12,598 nucleotides of DNA from Gallionella sp. GTDB lineage: Bacteria > Pseudomonadota > Gammaproteobacteria > Burkholderiales > Gallionellaceae. The stretch covers positions 1 to 12,598 of the forward strand of contig JADGRM010000037.1 in the NCBI GenBank assembly GCA_017880945.1. Direction: 5' to 3'. The position numbers and the translations under genes were made by a program. Below, piece after piece: positions 1 through 6,548 of this stretch. The first letter of the stretch is position 1; each line of letters starts with the position of its first letter. The notes below the pieces were generated by a model. The model was given only the letters and a program-made list of their open reading frames with translations, was not told where the DNA came from and ran no database searches.

Positions 1-105
1 CAGACCTCGCCGCAGTTCGAGCCGATGAAAGCTGTGCCGGGTATGGGAAAAAGTCCAAAATGGTTCGCCTATTTCGGCGGTGGCAAGAAGGGCGGAAAAA
101 AATGA
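1..105 (+). CDS. soeA: SoeA-like molybdopterin sulfite dehydrogenase catalytic subunit, C-terminal end only
   Basis: Only the last 34 codons are visible, in frame 1, ending at TGA 103-105. The tail contains KWFAYFGGG followed by a lysine/glycine-rich end. Nothing in these residues alone proves the family. The call rests on position: the next two genes are a four-cluster ferredoxin subunit and a DmsC-type anchor, and in SoeABC operons the large molybdenum (bis-MGD) subunit comes first. SoeA would oxidise sulfite to sulfate on the cytoplasmic side of the inner membrane. The alternative is the large subunit of a related polysulfide/thiosulfate-type Mo oxidoreductase. The start lies outside the window. 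Confidence 0.6.
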   Translation, partial: QTSPQFEPMKAVPGMGKSPKWFAYFGGGKKGGKK

Positions 106-139
106 CCCAACTCGGCCATATTGAAAAGAAAGGCTCGCT

Positions 140-871
140 ATGACTCAGCTCGCCTTGGTCATCGATCTCAATGTTTGCGTGGGCTGTCATGCCTGCGTGA
201 CCAGTTGCAAGGAATGGAACACTTCCGGTTCGGCCGGGCCGCTGTGCGACGAGAATCCCTATGGTGCCGATCCGACCGGTACGTTCTTCAACCGTGTTCA
301 GACTTTCGAGGTTGGACAATATCCCAACACCGAGACGGTGCATTTCCCCAAATCCTGTCTGCATTGCGAGGATCCGCCCTGCGTGCCGGTCTGTCCGACA
401 GGCGCTTCCTACAAGCGCAAGCAGGATGGCATCGTGCTGGTGGATTACGACAAGTGTATCGGCTGCAAATATTGCGCATGGGCATGTCCTTACGGTGCAC
501 GCGAGATAGACGAGAAACAGCAGGTGATGAAGAAATGCACCCTGTGCGTGGACCGCATCTACGACACGACACTGCCGGAAAGAGACCGCAAACCGGCGTG
601 CGTCATGGCCTGCCCGACCAGCGCACGGCTGTTCGGGGATATTCATGATGCCGAATCAGCGGTGTCGAAGGCGATCCGCGAAAGCGCGGGTTATGCGCTG
701 ATGCCGGAATGGGGCACCCATCCGGCCAACCATTATTTGCCGCGGCGCAAGACCAATCTCAAGATACACGAGGACGAACTTGAACGTATCGACAACCCGC
801 TCAAGGTTGACGGAAAATTGCCCAAACCGAGCAAGACCGATCCTACTCTGGACGATGTTACATCCTGGTAA
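140..871 (+). CDS. soeB: SoeB: four-[4Fe-4S] electron-transfer subunit of sulfite dehydrogenase
   Basis: This 243-residue DmsB/NrfC-type ferredoxin subunit would carry electrons from the molybdenum subunit to the membrane anchor. Sixteen cysteines fit four [4Fe-4S] clusters: C13/C16/C19/C23, C73/C76/C81/C85, C106/C109/C112/C116 and C133/C136/C154/C158. The second group reads CLHCEDPPCVPVC, typical of the family. No signal peptide is present, as expected for a cytoplasmic-facing subunit. A good ribosome site (AGAAAGG, about 127-133) sits 6 bases before the ATG, 34 bases after the soeA stop. The C-terminus (about 195-243) is charged and Pro-rich, without clusters. DmsB or PhsB-type paralogs are possible, but the sulfur-oxidation setting with sox genes and a DmsC-type anchor favours SoeB. 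Confidence 0.85.
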   Translation: MTQLALVIDLNVCVGCHACVTSCKEWNTSGSAGPLCDENPYGADPTGTFFNRVQTFEVGQYPNTETVHFPKSCLHCEDPPCVPVCPTGASYKRKQDGIVLVDYDKCIGCKYCAWACPYGAREIDEKQQVMKKCTLCVDRIYDTTLPERDRKPACVMACPTSARLFGDIHDAESAVSKAIRESAGYALMPEWGTHPANHYLPRRKTNLKIHEDELERIDNPLKVDGKLPKPSKTDPTLDDVTSW

Positions 872-883
872 TCACTAAAAAAC

Positions 884-1861
884 ATGAATCCAGCCCTCTC
901 AGTCATCTTTCTCACCACCTTGATCGGCGTCGGTCAGGGTCTTTTTTTGGCGCTGTTCACCCAGCAGTCGTACGCGCTATTTGATTTGCTGCCTCATCAG
1001 GGCGCGCGCTTTTACGGATGGGGAAGCCTGTTGGCACTGGTCTTCACGATGACAGGATTGATCGCCTCTTTCCTGCATTTGGGCCGCCCGGAGCGTGCCT
1101 GGCGCGCTGCCGCGCAGTGGCGCACCTCGTGGCTTTCCCGCGAGGTCATCGTCTTGCCTGCATTCATGGTGATATTGTTTCTGTATGGAGCGTGCCACTT
1201 GACCGGATTCGATCCGGTGCTGGTGATATTGCCCAGCGGACTGGGCATCCATGCCACGATCGTATTGGGATGGGTAGGTACGATAGTGGCCTTCGCACTG
1301 TTCGTGAGTACCGGCATGATCTACGCCTGCTTGCGCTTTTTGCAGGAATGGCATTCCCCGCTGACGGTGATCAACTTCATCCTGCTCGGCAGCGCATCCG
1401 GCTTTACGTTGGCAACGCTGTATGCCGCGAAGTTCGCGCCCTCGCAGACCGGATTCTTCGGCGGCTGGGCGCTGATTATTACCCTGCTGGGATTGCTGGG
1501 CCGCAGCGCATCGTTGTGGCGCAACGCGCGTCTCAAGCAGAAATCAACAACGCAAACGGCGATCGGTATCAAGCATCCGCGCATCGTGCAGAAGGCGCAG
1601 GGCGCGATGGGTGGATCATTCAATACGCGGGAGTTTTTCCACGGCAAGAGCGCATCGTTTGTAAGCAGGGTGAAAGTCAGTTTTCTGCTATGTGCTTTCG
1701 CGCTTCCTTTGCTGCTGTTGACCGTTAATCTGTCTTATCAGTCTGTGCTGTTACTGGCGATTGCATTCGTCGCACAATACGCAGGCTTGCTTGCTGAGCG
1801 CTGGTATTTCTTCGCAGAGGCGAGGCACCCGCAGAATCTCTACTATCAAGGCGTCTCCTGA
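884..1861 (+). CDS. soeC: SoeC: DmsC-type membrane anchor of sulfite dehydrogenase
   Basis: This 325-residue, very hydrophobic protein begins NPALSVIFLTTLIGVGQG, characteristic of DmsC-family anchors. About eight membrane segments can be read, including residues around 5-25, 45-65, 85-110, 120-145, 155-180 and 190-205, and two near the C-terminus. It would anchor SoeAB and pass electrons from sulfite to the quinone pool. A polar cytoplasmic-type loop lies around residues 213-260, rich in Arg/Lys/Gln. The gene begins 12 bases after soeB, and its ribosome site is weak, so it probably depends on translation of soeB. The stop TGA (1859-1861) overlaps the ATG of a small ORF. An NrfD-type anchor is less likely because the N-terminus matches the DmsC style. 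Confidence 0.85.
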   Translation: MNPALSVIFLTTLIGVGQGLFLALFTQQSYALFDLLPHQGARFYGWGSLLALVFTMTGLIASFLHLGRPERAWRAAAQWRTSWLSREVIVLPAFMVILFLYGACHLTGFDPVLVILPSGLGIHATIVLGWVGTIVAFALFVSTGMIYACLRFLQEWHSPLTVINFILLGSASGFTLATLYAAKFAPSQTGFFGGWALIITLLGLLGRSASLWRNARLKQKSTTQTAIGIKHPRIVQKAQGAMGGSFNTREFFHGKSASFVSRVKVSFLLCAFALPLLLLTVNLSYQSVLLLAIAFVAQYAGLLAERWYFFAEARHPQNLYYQGVS

Positions 1862-1932
1862 TGCTGAAAGAGGCGGTATTGATGATGTGCAAGGATGGAT
1901 ATAGCTTGATAATGGCGAAGATGAAACAATGA
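1861..1932 (+). CDS. 23-codon bridging ORF between soeC and sulP (putative coupling leader)
   Basis: An ATG at 1861-1863 overlaps the soeC stop as TGATG. The frame stays open for 23 codons and ends at TGA 1930-1932, which overlaps the sulP ATG (1929-1931) as ATGA. The peptide begins MLKEAVLMMCKDG and has no recognisable domain. An AAGG about 9 bases before its ATG could serve as a ribosome site. The sulP gene itself has only a poor Shine-Dalgarno match, so continuous translation through this ORF would explain how sulP is translated. No homology is recognised. It may be a chance reading frame; the double overlap is the only argument for it. Confidence 0.35.
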   Translation: MLKEAVLMMCKDGYSLIMAKMKQ

Positions 1933-3626
1933 ACCTGCGAGTTTATTGGCACAATTTTGCCGGGCGATTCGACATGCGAATCGGCCCACTTAAAGCCGAT
2001 CTGGTTGCGGGCATCACTGTCTCGCTGGTCGCCATTCCGCAGTCATTAGCTTACGCTCAACTCGCGGGTGTTCCAGCCTATTACGGTTTGTATGCGGCTT
2101 TGATACCCACGGTGATTGGTGCCTTGTTCGGTTCCTCCAATCAATTGTCGACCGGCCCTGTCGCTATGACATCCTTGTTGACCGCAGCCAGTATTGCACC
2201 ATTGGCGGCCCATGGCAGCGAGTTGTTTTACTCGTATGCGATTCTGCTGGCGTTGGTATCCGGCTTATTTCAAATTGCTTTCGGGGTTTTGCGGGTAGGC
2301 ATACTGCTCAATTTTTTGTCGAATCCGGTGCTGATGGGGTTTATCAACGCCGCCGCGATTATAATCGGCCTGTCGCAATTACCGACCTTGTTAGGCATTC
2401 CAGCCGCGCAGTCGGAACATTTTCTGCTCGACATCTCGCGGATGCTTTTCCACATCGACACTGCGCATGAGCTTTCTCTGGGATTTGGTATAACCGCCAT
2501 CATCATGCTGGTTTGTTTCAAAAGATATGCGCCGAAGCTGCCCGGCGTGTTGATTACGGTAGCATTCTTGACCTGGGTCAGCTACGTGATTGACTATGTT
2601 AATTTGGGTGGCAGGGTGGTCGGAATCGTGCCACAAGGGCTGCCAACCCTGAGCCTTCCTCCGCTGGATTGGCATGCAACGGTTGCGCTCTTGCCAGCCA
2701 GTTTTGTGATTGCGTTGATCAGCTTCATGGAAGCCATGTCGAGTTGCAAGGTGATCGCGATTAAAACCCGTCAACCCTGGGATGAAAACAAGGAACTGAT
2801 CGGGCAGGGGCTGGCCAAGGTTGCGGCCGCTTTTTGCCAATCCATGCCAGTAAGCGGCTCATTCTCCCGATCGGCGCTTAACCTCGCTTCTGATGCCAAG
2901 ACGCCGCTAGCGTCGATCATCTCCGCGATTTTTGTGCTGCTCACACTGCTCTTTTTTACTTCTCTGCTCTACCATCTGCCCAAACCGGTTCTTGCCGCAA
3001 TCATCATGATGGCTGTCATGAATCTGATTAACTTTCAGTCCATCAGGAATGCCTGGCGGGCGAGCAGGGATGATGGCGTTGCCGCGATCATTACCTTTTT
3101 GGCGACTCTCGCTTTCGCGCCGAATATTCAAAACGGCATTCTTACAGGTATCTTGCTGTCCCTCTCGCTTCTGCTCTATCGCATGATGCGCCCTAGGGTG
3201 GCGGTACTGGGGCTGCATAGCGATACCACCTTGCGCGATGCTGTACGCCATAACTTGCCCCCATTGCACCCCAGGTTGGGGGCGATCCGTTTTGACGGTG
3301 CTTTGCGCTTCGTGAATGTCTCGTATTTTGAGGATGCGCTGCTGAAACTGGAGCGGGAGAATCCGGAAATTGCCTGCATTCTGGTTCAGTCAAGCGGCAT
3401 CAACGAGATCGATGCATCAGGTATCGAGATGTTGCGCAATCTGCTCGATCGCTTCAAGAGTAGTGGAATCCAGCTTGCTTTTAGCGGACTGAAGAAACAA
3501 GTCTCCGATGTGATGGATAGAACCGGACTGACAGGAAAGATTGGCGAGGAAAATATTTTTGGTACCGAAAGTGTGGCTATCGATGAAATCTGCCGGCGTC
3601 TGGACAAGCAGACAACAACCATCTGA
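1929..3626 (+). CDS. SulP-family anion transporter with C-terminal STAS domain (possible sulfate exporter)
   Basis: This 565-residue protein has the SulP core at residues about 20-400: VAIPQSLAYAQLAGVPAYYG is the family signature, followed by SSNQLSTGPVAM. Ten or more hydrophobic segments follow. A STAS domain occupies about 445-555, with the motif D495-A-S-G498 at the usual anti-anti-sigma-like switch site. Length is normal for bacterial SulP. Known family substrates include sulfate, bicarbonate and dicarboxylates, and the sequence alone does not decide between them. Placement directly after soeABC suggests movement of sulfate made by sulfite oxidation, which is an inference. It appears to be the last gene of the plus-strand unit. 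The start is set by the ATGA overlap with the bridging ORF; upstream ribosome-binding complementarity is weak. Confidence 0.9.
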   Translation: MNLRVYWHNFAGRFDMRIGPLKADLVAGITVSLVAIPQSLAYAQLAGVPAYYGLYAALIPTVIGALFGSSNQLSTGPVAMTSLLTAASIAPLAAHGSELFYSYAILLALVSGLFQIAFGVLRVGILLNFLSNPVLMGFINAAAIIIGLSQLPTLLGIPAAQSEHFLLDISRMLFHIDTAHELSLGFGITAIIMLVCFKRYAPKLPGVLITVAFLTWVSYVIDYVNLGGRVVGIVPQGLPTLSLPPLDWHATVALLPASFVIALISFMEAMSSCKVIAIKTRQPWDENKELIGQGLAKVAAAFCQSMPVSGSFSRSALNLASDAKTPLASIISAIFVLLTLLFFTSLLYHLPKPVLAAIIMMAVMNLINFQSIRNAWRASRDDGVAAIITFLATLAFAPNIQNGILTGILLSLSLLLYRMMRPRVAVLGLHSDTTLRDAVRHNLPPLHPRLGAIRFDGALRFVNVSYFEDALLKLERENPEIACILVQSSGINEIDASGIEMLRNLLDRFKSSGIQLAFSGLKKQVSDVMDRTGLTGKIGEENIFGTESVAIDEICRRLDKQTTTI

Positions 3627-3647
3627 TGCCATGAAAAACCAAATATT

Positions 3648-3725
3648 TTGAACCTCTCGCAATATTTCAACCCCTGTTTGCTTGACTCGTTGCGCGGCTA
3701 CTACGACTGGTGCGCCTGGTGGTGA
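3648..3725 (+). pseudogene. Possible N-terminal scrap of a second SulP-type gene
   Basis: From a TTG at 3648 the frame reads NLSQYFNPCLLDSLRGYYDW and then stops at TGA 3723-3725. The pattern F-x-P-x-L-L-D-S-L-R-G-Y resembles the cytoplasmic N-terminus found in many SulP transporters just before the first membrane helix. It is not the beginning of the intact upstream sulP (MNLRVYWHNF...), so it would come from a paralog. Resemblance appears lost after about 3710, where a different frame becomes protein-like. This is recognition from memory of family patterns on about 20 residues, so confidence is low. Confidence 0.3.
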
Positions 3726-3786
3726 AACAGACGAGGGTTGCGCTCAAGCGGGACTCAAGGCCATCTCCGATGCGATCGAGTTCTAA
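3709..3786 (+). pseudogene. Possible C-terminal scrap of a GlcG/HbpS-like (DUF336) gene
   Basis: In the frame ending at TAA 3784-3786 the translation is GAPGGETDEGCAQAGLKAI followed by SDAIEF. GlcG/HbpS-family (DUF336) proteins typically end with a G-A-P-G-G-x-x-D-E-x-C-A-x-A-G-L/I-x-A-I pattern, so this resembles the last 25 residues of one. Upstream in the same frame (before 3709) the sequence no longer looks like that family, and no start or body of the gene is present. It abuts the SulP-like scrap in another frame, as expected at a deletion junction. Small size leaves room for coincidence. Confidence 0.35.
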
Positions 3787-3831
3787 CACAACATACAACT
3801 CTGACTGGCGGGTATAAACCGAAATACGCAA

Positions 3832-4587
3832 TCAGGGCAGCTTCACCAGTGCCGGCGTTCCAACGCGTAATGGTTCCTTGCTTGGAAATACCGCATCGAC
3901 TGGGTAAACCCATTCTTCTTTTATTTTGATGGGCTCCAGCCCCAGCGTTTTAATTTTTCCGGTGTAGTTTATTCCGGCGACGCTCACGGTTACTGTCTGA
4001 CCGGTTTTTAAATTGTCCATCTGGTGGGAGGAGAGGTGCATGCGCGCAATCATTTCCCCTGATCTGGCCAGCGTCAGCAGCATCTGTGGCTGTAACCCGG
4101 CAGCCACGCTTAGTCCTGTCTCTGCCTGTCGGAGAACCACGACAGCATCGAAGGGGGCGCGTATGGAGGCATCATCCAGCGCTTTCTGGTTCTGCCGCAG
4201 GCGTGCACGCGCTTCGGAAAGTGCGGATTGGCTCTTCACCAATCGCAACTTGGCCTGATCCAGATCTGTGGTGGAAACGACGGTGCGCTCATACAACTCC
4301 TGCACGCGAACCAGATCTCGTTTGTCCTCTTCCGCTTCTGCATTCAAACGGGTTATTTCAGATTGACTCTCGGCTACTTTTGCCAGGTATGCAGTGCTAT
4401 CCAATGACAGCAAGACCTGGCCCTTTTTAACAAGATCACCCACTTCAACGTTTACCGCCTGTACGACGCCCGATACCGGCGTGGAAAGTTCAACCCGTTG
4501 CGACCACTGCAAGGTTGCCTGAATATCAGCCGCCCATAGAGTCTGCGGGAAGAGTGTTGCTGTGACCAAAACGATCCATTTTTTCAT
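3832..4587 (-). CDS. Short HlyD/RND-type periplasmic adaptor (membrane fusion protein)
   Basis: This 251-residue exported protein links an inner-membrane transporter to TolC in known systems. A signal peptide (about 1-19, ending LWA) is followed by a lipoyl half-motif at about 38-63 (VSGVVQAVNVEVGDLVKKGQ), an alpha-hairpin coiled coil at about 65-140, and the second lipoyl half at about 141-165 (SIRAPFDAVVVLRQAETG). A beta-barrel region runs to the end. It is shorter than the usual 350-400 residues and seems to lack most of the membrane-proximal domain. It starts 4 bases after the tolC stop and has a good ribosome site (AAAGGA) inside the end of tolC. It is the last gene of the minus-strand run. 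No partner pump gene is next to it. Confidence 0.82.
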   Translation of the reverse strand: MKKWIVLVTATLFPQTLWAADIQATLQWSQRVELSTPVSGVVQAVNVEVGDLVKKGQVLLSLDSTAYLAKVAESQSEITRLNAEAEEDKRDLVRVQELYERTVVSTTDLDQAKLRLVKSQSALSEARARLRQNQKALDDASIRAPFDAVVVLRQAETGLSVAAGLQPQMLLTLARSGEMIARMHLSSHQMDNLKTGQTVTVSVAGINYTGKIKTLGLEPIKIKEEWVYPVDAVFPSKEPLRVGTPALVKLP

Positions 4588-4591
4588 TTTT

Positions 4592-5896
4592 CTATTTCCT
4601 TTGTTGTTTATCCCCGGTCTGGCTCAGAGGCCTTCCCATCAATGCCTCCAGGTGCGCGAAACTCAATGCCAGTTGGTATTCGTTGCGGCGGGCACGCAGC
4701 TTGGCATCTGACGTTTCCACCATGGAAGTACCGAGGTTGCTTTTCAGCTCCAGCTCATACAAGCCGCGGCTGCGCTCCAGTCGCAAGTCGCGATAATCAA
4801 TATTTTTTTGGGCAGCACTGCGTGCTGTGCTCTGCAGCTGGGTAATATCAAGGCAGGTCTCCAGCAGCGCCTGAGTCAGTTCCATTTTCAGCTTTTCGGC
4901 GCTGGCCTGCAGTTTGTTGAGCTGGGCCATTTCGCGCGCGACGCGGGAGTCTGAGCGATTGCCCTGGTACAGGGGCCAGGACAGTATCAGTCCCGCACTC
5001 AGGTTATCCCGTGTTGTTGCAGTGCGGCTGTAATCGGCGGCCTGTACTTCGGCATCCAGCGTAGGGCTTTTTTCTGCACGCAGCGATTCCAAACGTTTCT
5101 GTGACGCAGCCAGCATTTCCTGTTGCGCGTGCAGGCGCGAATTGTTGCCCATCAGTATGGGGAGCAGCGTTTCATAATCGGGCAGGGCGCGCTGATTCCC
5201 GGGGAGTTTCGGGTCTTCCAGCTCATCGGGCAAATCGCCCGGATGGTTCATGGCATTGGCCAACAAAGCGCGCGTAATGCGTTGTCGCTGTGCGCTGGCA
5301 TTGCGTTTCTCCAAAGTGTCGCGATAGCGTGATTCCAGCTCAGTCAGTTCGAGGCTGGATATCTGCCCACGTGCCAGCCTGTCTTTCCCTTGGTCGAAGT
5401 TGACGTAATATACCGACATCAGCTCGTTATCCACGGTGTACTGCATATCTGCAAGCAGCACGTCAAAATAGCGCGCCATGATCTCCAGACGGCGATTGTC
5501 CAGCGCCGTGGTGAGATCGGCCTCGCGTGCGTTCAACTCATAATGGGCAGCCAGTTCGGCATTGCTGCTGCGACCGAAATCATAGAGCGTCTTGCGTGCT
5601 GTCAGGCGGACGCTGTTGTCGCTGACAAAATCGGGAGTCCATGGAGTCGGTCGGCCACTGCGCAAGATGCCTTCAAGATCGACGCTGGTGTCCTGGCGCG
5701 AGTTGGCGATATGCTGGTCTGCCAGCGCGCTGTCCCGTTCCGCCTGTGCCAGCAACAGGTCAGGATGGGCTGATTCCGCTGTGGCCAGTGCGGCCTCCAG
5801 CGTGAGTGTGCCGGCCAGAGCAGGGGTGCAGACGGCAGAAAAGAGTAGCAGGCAAGCGATGCAGTTCAGCCTTGGCTTGCTTGGGATACAGCTCAT
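4592..5896 (-). CDS. TolC-family outer-membrane efflux protein
   Basis: This 434-residue outer-membrane factor should form a trimeric export duct. A signal peptide ends near residue 28 (CTPALA), followed by LTLEAALATAESAHPDLLLA, the usual TolC-family start of the mature protein. Long amphipathic helices rich in Ala, Glu, Arg and Leu follow, in two similar halves. The second half contains LSAGLILSWPLYQGNRSDSR near residues 303-322, the conserved strand/turn of OEP repeats. Length is typical. The ATG overlaps the stop of the thioredoxin-like gene as ATGA, so the two are translationally coupled. The adaptor gene follows 4 bases later. What it exports is unknown; the sox setting suggests a sulfur compound or sulfur-globule component, which is inference. 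Confidence 0.88.
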   Translation of the reverse strand: MSCIPSKPRLNCIACLLLFSAVCTPALAGTLTLEAALATAESAHPDLLLAQAERDSALADQHIANSRQDTSVDLEGILRSGRPTPWTPDFVSDNSVRLTARKTLYDFGRSSNAELAAHYELNAREADLTTALDNRRLEIMARYFDVLLADMQYTVDNELMSVYYVNFDQGKDRLARGQISSLELTELESRYRDTLEKRNASAQRQRITRALLANAMNHPGDLPDELEDPKLPGNQRALPDYETLLPILMGNNSRLHAQQEMLAASQKRLESLRAEKSPTLDAEVQAADYSRTATTRDNLSAGLILSWPLYQGNRSDSRVAREMAQLNKLQASAEKLKMELTQALLETCLDITQLQSTARSAAQKNIDYRDLRLERSRGLYELELKSNLGTSMVETSDAKLRARRNEYQLALSFAHLEALMGRPLSQTGDKQQRK

Positions 5897-6408
5897 TTCG
5901 CCAGTTGTCTCTTGTAAGCGTTGAACGACGTTGTTTTGCAGGCGCCCTCCACAACACAGCGGCCCAATAGCAGGAACTCATCAACATCTTTTGCCGTTCC
6001 GGGAAAGCGCGTGATCAGTTTTCCGTCCAGATCAAAAAAATCGAAAACAGGTGTTCCGTATACACGGTGCTCTACGCTGAAGGCCTTTTCCGTGGTTTCC
6101 CTGCCCTTGAAATCTTCCATGGGAAGACTGCCGCGGATATCGAGCAGGAAGATCAGAAAGTGCTGATGGTAGTAATCCTGCACTTCGTTCTGGTTGAGGA
6201 TGCTGTGTTTCATGCGGTAGCAGAAGGGGCAATCCACTTGCTCGAACATGATCATGATGCCTGTCTTGCCTTCCTTCTTTGCAGTGGCCAGCTCGTTCTT
6301 GAAGTCGCCCATTTTTAAATCAAAGAAGTATTTCTCGGCATCGCGCGTTTCAGCAAAGCCTGTTCCCAGGCTGAATATGAATAACAAACTGGCGGCAAAT
6401 ATTTTCAT
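5893..6408 (-). CDS. soxW: SoxW-like periplasmic thioredoxin-fold protein
   Basis: This is a 171-residue exported thiol-disulfide protein. A signal peptide ends at about residue 19 (GTGFA). The active site is C60-P-F-C63 in FEQVDCPFCYRMK, and the cis-proline is P120 in VYGTPVFDFFD, as in thioredoxin folds. Two extra cysteines, C151 and C157, lie near the C-terminus and could form a second disulfide. In sox clusters SoxW-type proteins are thought to keep SoxY or other Sox components reduced. A CPFC site and this length also fit other SoxW/thioredoxin-2-like proteins, so the symbol comes from context. The ribosome site AGGA lies 7 bases before the ATG. The gene is 140 bases after yeeE and overlaps tolC by 4 bases. 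Confidence 0.75.
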   Translation of the reverse strand: MKIFAASLLFIFSLGTGFAETRDAEKYFFDLKMGDFKNELATAKKEGKTGIMIMFEQVDCPFCYRMKHSILNQNEVQDYYHQHFLIFLLDIRGSLPMEDFKGRETTEKAFSVEHRVYGTPVFDFFDLDGKLITRFPGTAKDVDEFLLLGRCVVEGACKTTSFNAYKRQLAK

Positions 6409-6435
6409 GGCCTTATCCTGTCCGATTCAATTGAG

Positions 6436-6466
6436 CCTTTGTAGCGCGTGCGTCCGCGAACAAAGG
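6436..6466 (-). other. Stem-loop in the yeeE-soxW intergenic region
   Basis: CCTTTG (6436-6441) pairs with CAAAGG (6461-6466), and an inner CGCG (6445-6448) pairs with CGCG (6455-6458). It lies in the 140-base gap (6409-6548), the longest inside the minus-strand run. No T-tract follows on the transcribed strand, so it is not a standard terminator. It could stabilise the 3' end of the upstream message or mark a processing site. No clear promoter for soxW was found in the gap. Confidence 0.35.
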
Positions 6467-6548
6467 GGCACCCATTAGTAGTGGAGAGACGGGCAGCCTC
6501 CGACACAAGCAGTCGTTCGATCTCCTCAGCTCATTAAAGAATATTTGA

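Noticed and set aside
3641..3667. AAATATT...AATATTT inverted repeat after sulP as a terminator
   Set aside because: Only seven A/T pairs with a 13-base loop and no T-tract. Too weak to call, although a terminator between these convergent units is expected.
6419..6481. A 20-codon minus-strand frame (starts MGAPLFADARA) ending 4 bases before the soxW-like ATG
   Set aside because: It has no clear ribosome site of its own, no recognisable family and overlaps the hairpin. A chance frame in a 140-base gap is more likely.
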